NCBI GenBank assembly: GCA_022592445.1
Contig: JABYQR010000040.1
Location: 1 to 64,000, forward strand
Reading direction: 5' to 3'
Source: Cytidiella melzeri
Lineage: Eukaryota; Basidiomycota; Agaricomycetes; Polyporales; Irpicaceae
DNA length: 64,000 nt
The notes below the pieces were generated by a model, which saw only the letters and a list, made by a program, of their open reading frames with translations, ran no database searches and had not been told where the DNA came from. Positions 1 through 10,558 of the stretch are shown here, piece by piece. Position 1 is the stretch's first letter. Every line of letters starts with the position of its first letter. Made by a program: the position numbers and the translations under genes.

Positions 1-1800
1 TCGCTGATATCTTTGCGGTCTCGAATCTTCTAGGAGGATCTCGACGTGCTCATTGGGAATTTGCATGACGTCTGGGGGCTATCGATCTCAATCGAATCCT
101 CAATAAGCCAAAAATTCACTTACTGAAGCATCTTGTCACTGACATCCGCAATGGAGGGCCGGCCATCCTATTTTTGACAGAGATCTTCGAGTGCTGGAAC
201 TCTGTTTTCCGGATGTGTAGTGTTCTCTCGAACCATCATGCTCCGAGTCACGACATTGCAGCGGCAATAGCGGATCTAGAGCGTTTCAAGCATCAAGTCA
301 GCGGCGGTTGGTGGAGAGCTGGACATGGCGGTAGCTATGTTCGCGCTGGGGAAGGTGTGAGGGAGATGTTCCAGACACACAGCGAACTCCAGCGCCGTCT
401 TGGATGGGCAGATCCAAAGGTTCTCTCTCCAGGTACGATGGTGCTTTTCTGCTGTCAGAGTTTACTTACTTGTCCTGATGTTTGAGTGCTTAGGGACTGT
501 GCAAAGAGTGTCAGAGAGAAAACACGTGGTTGTTTCGTGGGAGATAGGCTGCCTCGAAGAAGGAACTTGCATCACAATTGATGCCCGCACTGTCACAGAT
601 TTTCAATGTTTCTACAAGACTTGCCTTACCAGGCAACGGTATTATTGGGAATATTTAAGCGCTTGTCAAGCGCTTATCCAGCGCTTATCCGGCGTCTATT
701 TAGGCGCTTATCCAGCGCTTATCTGGCGCTTATCAGGCGCCTATTCCGGCGCTTATTCTCAGTGCCTATCAATTGATGCGCTGATGCGCCTCCTGTCTCT
801 GATGCGCTGATGCGCTCCTTTCCTTATCTGTGTATCACATGATAGAACTCTCTGGAACCTTGTGGAACTTGCTGGAACTATGATGTCATAGTTTAGAACA
901 TTCCATTGGATGATGTCATAGTTCATAGAACCTTCTGGAAAAGTCTAGCCTTGTCTTAGAACAAGCTAGAACAAGTCTAGCCTTGGAGCTGGGTCATGGG
1001 GTCAGGTCATGGGGACAATTGCTATTGGTTGATTATTGAAGTGGCACCACTAGGGCATAGGGCATGCTTAGTAAGGTAGATTACTTCGCTTACTCATGTA
1101 GGTATTAGGGGTCTTAGGGTAGTACCTGGGGTCCTCCCCTTCATGTATATATAGAGGCACTCCTGAGGGCATATCCCCTCAGTCTTATCCACTCTGTTGA
1201 TAAAGGACTACCTTGTACTCTCCAGTACTTCGCTCACCACACCTCTTACTCTCTATATCTCTATCTCCCCCTCAAGTTAACCACTTATCTGGTGAGTGTA
1301 ACCTTAACTGTTACACGCACGTCGTCCAATGCTTCATATTAACCAGCGGATACTCTCTGGGAATACGCACAGTCCATGGTTGCGAGGTCCACTGATGTGT
1401 GCAAGGAGGGCTCGTGGGTGTTCTACAAAAGGGCACACAAAGCTATTGACGGAGACATGGCTGAGTTGCCGGTGAGCAAACAGCTGTTATGATGCTGCCG
1501 TTAATTGCACTGATTGTCTGGTAATCACCATAGGTTTCCGTCACTTGCGGCGGTTGCATCCGCAGAATCATCCTGCCTGCCTCTGATCTGCGCAGTGAGA
1601 ACGGACTGGTGCAGGTAGAACGATTCGCAGTTTCTAGCCAGCCTGATGCGCGGTTGAACATGCCTGTCCTTTACCGTGAGTGCACCAAAATCCTAATCGA
1701 CGTCATTCCTGTGCAAGTAAGTTTGTAATAATGTTACCAGAGACAACAACGAGCTTACATTTCACAGAACGTTGCGTTGATACGCCCGGAAATCGGCTAG
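1..1800 (+). pseudogene. 3' part of a repetitive Agaricomycete gene, split by a solo LTR
   Basis: An open frame enters from the left edge. After removal of plausible introns (433-493, 1472-1533, 1717-1767) and of the LTR at 591-1315, one reading frame runs through almost to a TAG ending at 1800. Visible stretches include FECWNSVFRMCSVLSNHHAP, HQVSGGWWR and LQRRLGW before the LTR, and GSWVFYKR, GGCIRRIILP and MPVLYREC after it. From memory, these resemble a large, repetitive Agaricomycete family of unknown function often found near KDZ/helicase-type transposons; this is an impression, not a search result. Excising the LTR plus one target copy leaves a TAA just downstream of the insertion point, so the gene was probably already decaying or has another intron there. 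The 5' half lies outside the window. It is almost certainly non-functional. Confidence 0.5.
591..1315 (+). mobile_element. Solo LTR of the Ty3/gypsy family at 3824-11283
   Basis: This 725-bp sequence is nearly identical to the two LTRs of the full-length element further right and has the same TG...CA ends. It is flanked by a perfect 5-bp duplication, CGCAC (586-590 and 1316-1320). No internal element sequence is attached, so it is a solo LTR left by LTR-LTR recombination. It differs from the full-length element's LTRs at several positions (for example TATTATTGGG against TATTATGGGG), so it belongs to an older insertion event. It carries the same TATATATA-type promoter box and terminal splice-like GGTGAGTG. 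Confidence 0.93.
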
Positions 1801-1976
1801 ACGCGGAGACCCGGCAGCAGCCCGCCATTTGCGCGGCCCGCGTCATCCTGAGCGGCAAGTCCCTCCACTTTCCCAGCGTCACGGGCACGAGGAGTTCGCC
1901 GAGGATCCGAGGACTTGACAAGGAGCAGCAACGCGCTGACATGGATAGTCCAACAGAGACCGGATTTTTCCAATAA

Positions 1977-2612
1977 TGTCACCAGTTTACAGCCTTAGGC
2001 GCCTATCTAGAGCGCTTATTTTCCGGCTAGGAGTGTTACCGGACCTAACCCTAACCCGGGTCACGTGACATCCTGCCTTATTTATCAATAGTCCAGACCC
2101 AAACCCTAGACTCAATCTGGAGCGGTTCCAGATCAACCTAGGCTATTGTTCTATTGTTCAACTTCCATTGACAGGGATTCCCCAGGGATTCCCCAGGGAT
2201 TCCCCCAGTCCCTATTGTCCTATTGTCTTCCGTCTATTGTCTTTTGTCTATTGTTAGGGATTTCCCCAGTTCCTATTGTTCTATTGTTCCTGATACTATT
2301 GTTCTATTGTCTATTGTTCTAGTCCTATTGTTCTATGTACCCTGGTCCTTGACAGTTACTCAGGTCCTTGACAGTTACTCAGGTCCTTGACAGTTACCCT
2401 GGTCCCTTATTGTTCTATTGTTACTCCAGCCCCACAGTTACTCCAGTCCCTAGTGTGGGAACTGGTGCACAGACCACCCAGACACAGTATATATAGTACC
2501 CCTTACCCTCCCTGGTTCTGCATCTTGACCTCTTCGTCATTTGCACTGCCAGGTGAGTTACTGCATGTAACCTAGTATCATACCTTATTAACTTCGTCAT
2601 TTGCACTGCCAG
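1977..2612 (+). repeat. Probable relic LTR with low-complexity core
   Basis: The stretch begins TGTCACCAG and then has AGGCGCCTATC and GAGCGCTTATT motifs reminiscent of the LTR family at 591-1315. It contains a TATATATAG box near 2484-2494. Its core (about 2140-2460) is simple-sequence: repeated CTATTGTT/CTATTGTC units, three GGGATTCCCCA copies around 2172-2205, and three CTTGACAGTTAC copies at about 2347-2396. A 21-bp direct repeat (CTTCGTCATTTGC...) occurs at 2532-2552 and 2592-2612. The right border and target duplication were not found, so the boundaries are guesses. Confidence 0.4.
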
Positions 2613-3307
2613 TATCCGGCCTCAGTGCCTGCTTGCCTGCTCATCATCGACTTTGACCTCGTTGTCGTCGTTGGAGATCTACCCCCTTCCTCTCTACTTC
2701 ACTCCCTTTCTAGGGTTATCAGCATAGCAGCAGTTGCTCCGCGACACGCGCCGGAAACATCCGAGGCCAAGGAGTCGCACCGAACTCTGACTCACAGACA
2801 CGCCCCTTTTGCATCGGAGCATGGGCCGGACAGCCACCAAGAGTTTTGGACGCGGGTCGGACCAACAGTAGAAGAAACTTGACGTGCGAACCCCGTTTCA
2901 GGAAGACTCCTATCACGCCACGCTGTGCAACTCTTGGACGGCGCCTCATCACCTGCTCGCGACGGTTGGCGCCTCTTCAGCGCAAGGGCGCGCGCCGCTA
3001 CTCCGCGTCGACCAACGCTGTGTCCCGCCGGGCGTCGACTCGCTGGGCATTTTGCCTCCGCAGACGGAAGTATTCTGCCACCCCGTTTCCTTGCTCTCGC
3101 GTTTGGGTTTAGGACATAGAAGGAAAGGTTTAGGAGAGGGTCTTTAGGATATATATAAAGGTGTTGTTTGTACTGCGTAAAAATCAATCAATCCCCACCC
3201 CAGTTTCCAGAGTTCACTTTACGCTTTGCGTTCGCGTCGAGGGAGTCTCGTCGCGCCCATAGCTGTAGCTTCTTCTGCGTTGACTCATTGCGACCTCTTC
3301 CACGTTT
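2613..3307. other. Unassigned region with a TATA-like promoter
   Basis: No recognisable gene lies here. Several overlapping open frames occur on both strands, but none resembles a known family, and their number reflects the high GC content of 2.75-3.1 kb. A TATATATAAAG box near 3150-3160 precedes the ORF that starts at 3308 and could be its core promoter. Confidence 0.35.
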
Positions 3308-3823
3308 ATGTCCGCTGCGTCTAACAACAACAACCCGCCTCGAGTCTGCCGTTACTGTCCCACTGTTCCCCACTTACCCAACGGTCGCTGCCTCTACCGC
3401 CCGCGCCCGCGCGAGGTTCTACGCTGCTATCCCATCATCCCCGCGCCCACGCCGCCGCCAGAGTCCTCAGCAGCGCCTACGGTCTCCCCTGAGAGATCAG
3501 CTCCTTAATCACCCTCGCCAGCGTCGTCCGTCGCCTCTGTCGCGGACTCGCTTGATAACTGCTCCTATTGCGACACTCAGAGCGACCACCCAATTCCCCT
3601 ACGTACAGGACCTTTCGTCCCGCTCGACTGCGATCGCCCGCGTGCGCCGCACCCAGATTGCTGGCTATCTCCAGACTTTGAAGGCGAGGATCACGAGTGC
3701 GAACTAGTGCAGTTCAATCTTACCAACTCTACCAACGTCGCCGTTGGCCACGCATTCGCCTGTAATACGCATCGCCGCTCGGGAGGTGTTGTTCTACACT
3801 ACCGCCCCCGTGCGCAGTCTGTC

Positions 3824-4548
3824 TGTCACAGATTTTCAATGTTTCTACAAGACTTGCCTTACCAGGCAACGGTATTATGGGGAATATTTAAGCGCTTGTC
3901 AAGCGCTTATCCAGCGCTTATCCGGCGTCTATTTAGGCGCTTATCCAGCGCTTATCTGGCGCTTATCAGGCGCCTATTCCGGCGCTTATTCTCAGTGCCT
4001 ATCAATTGATGCGCTGATGCGCCTCCTGTCTCTGATGCGCTGATGCGCTCCTTTCCTTATCTGTGTATCACATGATAGAACTCTCTGGAACATTGTGGAA
4101 CATGCTGGAACTATGATGTCATAGTATAGAACATTCCATTAGATGATGTCATAGTTCTTAGAACCTTCTGGAAAAGTCTAGCCTTGTCTTAGAACAAGCT
4201 AGAACAAGTCTAGCCTTGGAGCTGGGTCATGGGGTCAGGTCATGGGGACAATTGCTATTGGTTGATTATTGAAGTGGCACCACTAGGGCATAGGGCATGC
4301 TTAGTAAGGTAGATTACTTCGCTTACTCATGTAGGTATTAGGGGTCTTAGGGTAGTACCTGGGGTCCTCCCCTTCATGTATATATAGAGGCACTCCTGAG
4401 GGCATATCCCCTCAGTCTTATCCACTCTGTTGATCAAGGACTACTTCGTACTCCCCAGTACTCACTCTCACCAACACTCTACTCTCTATCTCACTATCTC
4501 CCCTTCAAGTTTAACAACTATCTGGTGAGTGTAACCTTAACTGTTACA
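3824..4548 (+). repeat. 5' LTR of the Ty3 element
   Basis: It runs from TGTCACAGATTT to CTTAACTGTTACA. A tandem array of GCGCTTATC-like units (about 3890-3990) is followed by repeated GATGCGCT units (about 4008-4045). A TATATATAGAGG promoter box lies near 4379-4390. The LTR end contains GGTGAGTG, a consensus 5' splice site, so the leader might be spliced. Immediately downstream is TT and then TGG (4551-4553), the expected start of a tRNA primer-binding site; the cognate tRNA could not be identified by eye. Confidence 0.95.
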
Positions 4549-5126
4549 TTTGGATAAGACTGCCCCTACTCCCTCACATCTCTGGACGTGCTGGAGGTTT
4601 CTTTCCCCTTTCTTCTAGGTCTTGTGCCTGTGCGTGGGCCCCTTTACAAACCCTCTAGACATAGAGGTAGCCGGACCATAGGCTCTAAGTGGTAGTCGTG
4701 TCTAGGCCATGCCTTGATGCGCACAACTTGAATCACCCTCTCGCCCGACGCTCCTAGAGCTGATCAGAGCAGGGGTTGGCATTATGCCAGCATGATGAAA
4801 GTGTGCCTCCCCACAGGCGATAGTGGAGTCTGGTGTCAAACAGCTCGTTATAAGAGCTAGACAACAGGACTTGAAGCCCATGAGTGCCTAGGCACAAAGA
4901 CGGGTAACTTGTTCTGGCCGGACTTAGGGTCAGTGCAATACTGATCCGCCAACCATTTGCCGCATGGGTGGAACCATGACGGAGATCCTTACACCACCGG
5001 ACCTGGAGAGAGAGTCCAGGCTGACGCCGGCACTACCCCACGCACACACAGGACCTCTCCTTTATGGAGATTTGTTTCGCACACCGCTGAGCTGTCAAGC
5101 TCATCACACATTGTCACACAGTCACC
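4549..5126 (+). other. Untranslated leader of the Ty3 element
   Basis: This stretch lies between the 5' LTR and the gag ATG at 5127. It begins with the candidate primer-binding site and holds no convincing ORF. A 138-residue frame at 4957-5373 overlaps the gag start in another frame and has no recognisable content. The gag ATG is in good context (CACC before the ATG). Confidence 0.6.
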
Positions 5127-6640
5127 ATGCTCATTTCCCGCTTCATCGCCGCTAAGTCTGGTCGCAAGACCCCTTACTCCATCCCCGTCCGCAACAAAGT
5201 CACCGGACTTCAGGAACGTCTTACCGTCTCCAAGGAGACTCTTGACAAGTTCAAGGACGCTGGCAAGCCTCGCCGGCTCAAATACCCCGATAACAAGCCC
5301 CTCATCAAGAGGATCGACCTCGAGGAGCAGGCTCGCACCACCATCAAGCATGAGGAGAACCAGGATCGTATGAGACAGGTCTCTCACCTCATGTCTCAAC
5401 TCAGCCTTCTCGACCGTATCGAGAAGCAGGAGAAGGAAAAGGCTGAAAAGCTTACCCTTCTCCAGCGTATCGAGGAGCGCAATCAACGCGCTTACATTCC
5501 CACTCCCTCTCCTCTTCCCTCCAATCGGATATGGTCAAAACGACGATCACAAATGTGGTCAACCAGATTAATCAGCTTCCCTTGTCTCAAGGACAAGGAG
5601 GATCCTCGCGCCAGCCTAAGATTGGCGAACCCCCTGAGTTCAATGGTACCGATGGCAAGGTCAAGTTCAACGAGTGGTTGAACAAGATCTCTCTGTGGCT
5701 TGTCCACGAGAACGTTGCTACTGACAGGCAACGTATTGCCGTCGCGATGAACCGGCTCTCAGGCGCGGCGGCTCAATACATGGAGCCGTGGATCAAGAAG
5801 CTCACGAAGGGTCAGACGATCGGAACGTGGGAAGAGTTCGAAAATGAGCTCAAGGTACAATACGGTCAACGGGACGACAAGGAGGGCGCTCGAAAGGAGC
5901 TTAACGCCTTGTTCAACAATACGGATTTGGCACACAAGAACTTCGTCAAGTATGCGGAACGCTTCCGTACGCTTGGCAGGCTTTCTGGATATGAGGACGA
6001 CTTGCTGATTCACAAGCTCAAGCACGTCATCGAGAAGGATATGAGGCTCGTCATGATTGGGAAAGATGAAAATCAAATCCCTACCACATGGCCTCAGTTC
6101 CTCGACCTCTTGCTCGACATCCACAAGAAGGTCTATCCGGAGAAAGCGCAGGGCCAGATCTTTGCGAAGGAAAAGGATACGTCCACTCCTATGGAGGTGG
6201 ACGCCGCGGACAAGAAGAAGAAGAAGAACGAGAAGCGGAACAAGGGCAAAGGCAAGGAGGTGAACGCGACTGAAAAGTCGGAAAAGTTCTGCCACATCCA
6301 TAAGTTGAAAGGACACAATACGGATGAGTGCAACCTCAACGGCCTGAAGAAGAAGCCCGATGAAAAGAAGAAGGAGGTGAAGAAGGATGGCAAGTCTTCG
6401 GCGCCGAAGAAGATTCGGGCAGCAGATGCCGAGGACTCTGGATCGGACAGCGAGGCCGAAACCCCTAAGGCTTCGTTGTCAAAAACAAAAAACGTAAATA
6501 CCGCGCGCCTTGAATTGGCGGCTCATATTGAGGAGGTTCCAACCGAAGATGATGAACCTTCAACTCCTCACCCGTCCCCTGACAAGGGTAAAGGGAAAAA
6601 GCCGACCAAGGGCAAGGATTTTTTCCGAAGCGTCATGTGA
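5127..6640 (+). CDS. gag: Ty3 Gag polyprotein, two frames
   Basis: Gag forms the particle shell and binds genomic RNA. The first frame (5127 to about 5525) encodes a charged, coiled-coil-like N-terminus (RIEKQEKEKAEKL). The second (open from upstream of 5531, ending at TGA 6638) carries the retrotransposon gag capsid domain (FNEWLNKISLW ... RLSGAAAQYMEPW ... YAERFRTLGRL). It ends in Lys-rich linkers and a zinc-finger-like CHIHKLKGHNTDEC. The first frame runs on to 5681 as nonsense, so the natural protein probably changes frame by -1 near 5525 through an indel. The segment 6619-6662 holds a candidate frameshift signal leading into pol. Confidence 0.88.
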
Positions 6641-6662
6641 CTCCCTGCGAACATGAACGCTT
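6619..6662 (+). promoter_or_regulatory. Candidate programmed -1 ribosomal frameshift signal (gag to pol)
   Basis: In the gag frame the codons read GAT TTT TTC CGA, giving the canonical X_XXY_YYZ heptamer T_TTT_TTC at 6619-6625. A -1 slip places the ribosome exactly in the pol frame, which has no ATG of its own at its start. Two bases downstream a hairpin can form: 6628-6633 (AAGCGT) pairs with 6657-6662 (ACGCTT), and 6634-6638 (CATGT) pairs with 6651-6655 (ACATG). The bulge is a single A and the loop is 12 nt. The gag stop at 6638 lies within the stem. Slippery site, correct frame change and a stable adjacent stem are all visible. The very short spacer is atypical, and function is inferred. 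Confidence 0.72.
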
Positions 6663-8186
6663 AGGCCCTGATACCCTCGATCTTTGTACCGTAGATACTG
6701 TCAAAAATGTAGCACGTTCAAAGAATTCATTTTTTCTACCGGTTACAATTTGGGTATATGGCAAGAAAGTGCAGGTCGAAGCTCTGGTAGATTCAGGAGC
6801 CACAACCACGTTCATCAGTAAGTCAGTGGTTGAAAGTAACAATCTGGTAACAAATCAACTGGCATCACCGTTTAACGTCATCAACGTCGACGGTACTCCC
6901 AATAAAGATGGTCAAATCACTCACTCAGTACGTGCATACCTAGAAATAGGTTTGCACCGAGCAAGACAACACATGCTCGTCACTGATCTCGGTAGTAAAC
7001 AAATGATTATCGGGATGACCTTCTTACGCCGCCACAATCCGGAGATAGATTGGGCAAATGGCGAGTGGAGATTTACCAGATGTCCTGAACTCTGTGCCCC
7101 AAGAGCTCGTAAAAACATCACTGTAACTCAAGAAGAGATCGATGAACTTGAGTTACCTAAGGGACGTTCGGTGTCAGACAACCTGGACGGAATAGGAAAT
7201 GTTGACCCGGACAACCCTCACATCTACTGGATTGACTTAGACGATCCAAAAGACCAAGAAATAGCAGAAATAATCGCTGAACTTTCTGGAAAGGAAGATG
7301 AGGGCTTTGAGGACGGCTTTGACGAACAAGAATCCGTCAATTGGAAACCATTAGTACCAAAATATCTATGGGAATTTGGTGACGTCTTTTCAAAGAAAAA
7401 ATCAGAGCGCATGCCGTTACGCAAACCGTACGATCACGCGATCGAATTTGAGGAAGGTGCCTCTCTTCCCAAAGCGGCTAAACTATACCCGCTGTCTCCA
7501 ATGGAAAAGAATTCTCTAGATCAATGGATCGAAGAGGAACTCCAAAAAGGTTACATCCGCAAATCGAAAAGTCCAATTGCAGCACCTGTGTTCTTCGTCA
7601 AGAAGAAAGATGGCTCGTTGCGCCTTGTGCAAGACTACCGAAAACTGAACGACATCACGGTGAAAAACCGGTACCCCATACCTCGCATCAACGATTTAAT
7701 CAATTCGTTAAGCAAGGCTAAGGTCTTCTCAAAGATTGATCTTAGATGGGGATACAATAATGTTCGCATCCGAAAGGGTGACGAATGGAAGACGGCGTTC
7801 ATCACACACCGTGGCCTTTTCGAAGCCAAGGTGATGTACTTCGGTTTTAGCAACGCACCTGCAACGTTCCAAGCCATGATGAATGAAATTCTGAGTGATT
7901 TGATCTTAGAAGGACATGTCATGGTGTATCTTGACGACATCCTCATCTTCACTGAAGACAAGAAGGAAAACCGTTGCATCACACAGGAAGTGCTCAAGCG
8001 TCTACGCGAGAACGATCTATTTGCCAAACCGGAAAAATGCTTTTTTGAAAAAGATCGCATTGAGTACCTAGGCATGATCATTTCTCACGGACATATCGAG
8101 ATGGATCCAGCCAAACTCACCGGAGTTACTGAGTGGCCACGACCTGAAAAGGTTAAGCAAGTCCAAGCCTTCTTAGGCTTCGCAAT
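6637..8186 (+). CDS. pol: Ty3 Pol, first part: protease and reverse transcriptase
   Basis: The frame is one base behind gag and is entered through the slippery site, so the real start is the frameshift near 6625. The retropepsin-like protease shows LVDSGATTTF and IIGMTFL. The reverse transcriptase follows, with PIAAPVFFVKKKDGSLR, DYRKLN, NRYPIPRI, KIDLRWGYN, FGFSNAPATFQ and the intact catalytic box YLDDILIF. At 8182-8188 the conserved QAFLGFA...FYRRF connection is interrupted: after GCA the frame continues only if one base is restored between 8184 and 8187. Without that, the original frame drifts into unrelated residues and stops at 8304. Confidence 0.93.
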
Positions 8187-10043
8187 TTCTATCGGCGTTT
8201 CATCAAGGACTTTGCTAAACATGCGAATCCGCTCACTATTCTTACAAAGAAGGACCAACCCTGGATCTGGAAAGATGCTCAGGAACAGGCCTTCCAAAGT
8301 CTGAAACAGGCTTTTACGTCAGCACCCATTCTGAGGATACCAGATGACGAAAACCCTTTCCGTCTGGAAACAGACGCTAGCGACTTTGCTACAGGAGCGG
8401 TATTATCACAACTGGATCCAGCTGACAAGCTGTGGCATCCAGTAGCCTTCTACTCTAAATCACTCAACGTCCATGAACGTAACTATGAGATATACAATAA
8501 AGAGTTGTTGGCTATTATCCGTGCCCTGGAAGAGTACCGTCAACATCTGGAAGGACATCCAATTACCGTAGAAATATGGTCGGATCACCAAAACCTGACA
8601 TATTTCAGGAATGCCCAGAAGCTGACTTGGAGACAAGCGCGATGGGCGTTATACCTCACGCGATTTAATTTCGTGCTCCGGCACAAACCCGGAAAGACCA
8701 TGCTTACCGCAGATCCTCTGTCCAGGAGGCCAGATCATGAAGAGGGGGTAAATTCCGATAACGAGGACAAAATTCTCCTTAAACCCGAGTTTTTTGCTAT
8801 CTCTGCTATTGAAAACTCTCATGACTCGCCTATCAATGACGATGAAATCCTAAGACGGGTCAAGGAAGCACTCATGAATGACGAAGTTACCAAGGACTAT
8901 CAGCAGTTACTTAACTCTGGTCCTAGGGAGTTCAAGAAATCACTAGAGGAATGGAATTTTGAGAACGGATTACTCCTATACCGTGGAAAAGTCTACATCC
9001 CCAAAGATCAGAAATTAGATCTGAGACACCAAATCATCCAGATGCATCACGATCTACCTTCTGCCGGACATCCTGGCAGATGGAAAACGTACAAACTAAT
9101 CTCGAGAAACTACTGGTGGCCAGGATTAACCACCGATGTCAAGAAATACGTGACAGGCTGTGACACATGTCAGCGGATGAAGACTCGTCCGCAACAGCCT
9201 TACGGACCACTCATCCCTAATCCGGTTCCGGCCGAACCATGGGATATCATGACTGTCGACTTGATTACTCAGTTACTGGAGTCTGATGGCTTCAATGCTA
9301 TCTGCGTAGTCGTAGACCGCCTCACTAAAAGGGCGCACTTCTTCCCTATCATAAACGAGTTCTCGGCAAAAGATCTTGCAGCTCTACTCTATGAGAGAGT
9401 CTGGACCCTTCACGGGTTACCTTTGCAAATCATTTCCGACCGAGGTCCACAATTCGCAGCAGATTTATTCCAGGAATGGTGTAAAATGCTAGGGATAGAA
9501 TCTACAATGACTACTGCATATCATCCGCAGACTGATGGTCAAACTGAACGAGTTAATCAAACACTCGAACAGTATCTGCGTTGTTACGTTGATCAACTAC
9601 ATGACGACTGGGCTAGACTGCTCAGCTCGGCTGAGTTCGCATACAACAATGCAGCGCACGAGGGAACTAAGCACTCGCCTTTCTACCTCGAATACGGCAG
9701 ACACCCTAGAGCTGGTCCAACGCTCACTAAGGACCTGAAAAGGTCTGACATGAATGACATCATGTGGAACCGCTTGCAAGCTCAAGAGCATGCTAAAGCG
9801 GCGTTACAACTTGCGGCTGAACGCATGAAATGGTACTATGACAAGCACGTTCAGAAGGTTCCCTTCAACGAAGGCGATCAGGTCATGCTAGATCTGAGAG
9901 ACTACCAAAAATCTGGACATAAGCTGTCAGCCAAGTACTATGGCCCATTCAAGATTGCTGAAAAGCTCTCGCTGGTCACATTCAGACTAGAATGGCCCGA
10001 ACGTTCACCAGGATACACCCTGTATTCCATGCAAGCAAGTTAG
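8187..10043 (+). CDS. pol: Ty3 Pol, second part: RNase H and integrase
   Basis: This is the continuation of pol in the third frame after the single-base break at about 8185. RNase H motifs include ETDASDFATGAVLS, YNKELLAII and SDHQNLTYF. The integrase has the HHCC zinc module (H...H, GCDTCQRM) and the catalytic triad: Asp in TVDLI, Asp in SDRGPQF, Glu in GQTERVNQ. The C-terminal GPFKI and FRLEW segment leads toward the chromodomain. At 9990-9993 a second break occurs; the frame here ends at 10043, whereas the expected HPVFHASKL motif lies in another frame. All integrase catalytic residues are intact. Confidence 0.92.
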   Translation, partial: FYRRFIKDFAKHANPLTILTKKDQPWIWKDAQEQAFQSLKQAFTSAPILRIPDDENPFRLETDASDFATGAVLSQLDPADKLWHPVAFYSKSLNVHERNYEIYNKELLAIIRALEEYRQHLEGHPITVEIWSDHQNLTYFRNAQKLTWRQARWALYLTRFNFVLRHKPGKTMLTADPLSRRPDHEEGVNSDNEDKILLKPEFFAISAIENSHDSPINDDEILRRVKEALMNDEVTKDYQQLLNSGPREFKKSLEEWNFENGLLLYRGKVYIPKDQKLDLRHQIIQMHHDLPSAGHPGRWKTYKLISRNYWWPGLTTDVKKYVTGCDTCQRMKTRPQQPYGPLIPNPVPAEPWDIMTVDLITQLLESDGFNAICVVVDRLTKRAHFFPIINEFSAKDLAALLYERVWTLHGLPLQIISDRGPQFAADLFQEWCKMLGIESTMTTAYHPQTDGQTERVNQTLEQYLRCYVDQLHDDWARLLSSAEFAYNNAAHEGTKHSPFYLEYGRHPRAGPTLTKDLKRSDMNDIMWNRLQAQEHAKAALQLAAERMKWYYDKHVQKVPFNEGDQVMLDLRDYQKSGHKLSAKYYGPFKIAEKLSLVTFRLEWPERSPGYTLYSMQAS

Positions 10044-10321
10044 TACCGTACAACGAACCTGAATTCGAAGGCCAAAAGCTGGAGATGCCTCCGCCAGATA
10101 TCATCGACGGAGAAGAAGAATACGAAGTCGAGAAGATTCTCAAGTCAAGACGTACAGGTCGTGCCAAAAAGCTTCAGTATTACATACGCTGGAAAGGCTA
10201 CGGACCGAACAACGACACGTGGGAACCTGTAGAAAACATCACGCACGCTCAAGAAGCGATCAAGAAATTCTACGACAATCATCCCCGAGCTATACGCTCA
10301 GCTACGATTTACTGTGTATAA
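9992..10321 (+). CDS. pol: Ty3 Pol, C-terminal chromodomain
   Basis: This is the end of pol in yet another frame. It begins with IHPVFHASKLVPY, the normal integrase C-terminus, and carries a classical chromodomain: EEYEVEKILKSR, then LQYYIRWKGYG and DTWEPVENI, followed by a helix. Chromodomains at the end of integrase direct insertion toward particular chromatin in chromoviruses. The ATG at 9992 is unlikely to be a real start; the segment belongs to the polyprotein and is displaced by a one-base loss near 9991. Confidence 0.9.
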   Translation: MARTFTRIHPVFHASKLVPYNEPEFEGQKLEMPPPDIIDGEEEYEVEKILKSRRTGRAKKLQYYIRWKGYGPNNDTWEPVENITHAQEAIKKFYDNHPRAIRSATIYCV

Positions 10322-10558
10322 AGTTACGAACAACACACCAAGGATCATCCACGATCCAATGACGCAACCGAGGAGGGTACGGACTAGACTACCATCAGCC
10401 AATGAGGTGTGAACCCCGTCAGGGGCATCGGTAGAAGCCGCTAGAGTCACTCGGAATTGCTTAGGCACCCTCTTGACAATGGTGAAAAAGTGGACTCAAT
10501 GACCAAGGTGTTCGTTCAAAACTCTTTGCACGGAGTTCAAAGCAAGAAGGGGGGGTAA
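10322..10558 (+). other. 3' untranslated region and polypurine tract of the Ty3 element
   Basis: No coding content lies here. It ends in a purine run (AAGAAGGGGGGG, 10544-10555) followed by TAA and the 3' LTR. This tract is where plus-strand DNA synthesis is primed in LTR elements. Confidence 0.85.

Noticed and set aside
2043..2056. CCCTAA-like telomere motif
   Set aside because: Only about two units are present, within a relic LTR, so it is not a telomere.
4957..5373. 138-codon ORF in the Ty3 leader
   Set aside because: It overlaps the start of gag in another frame and has no recognisable content; gag has the better start context and domain structure.
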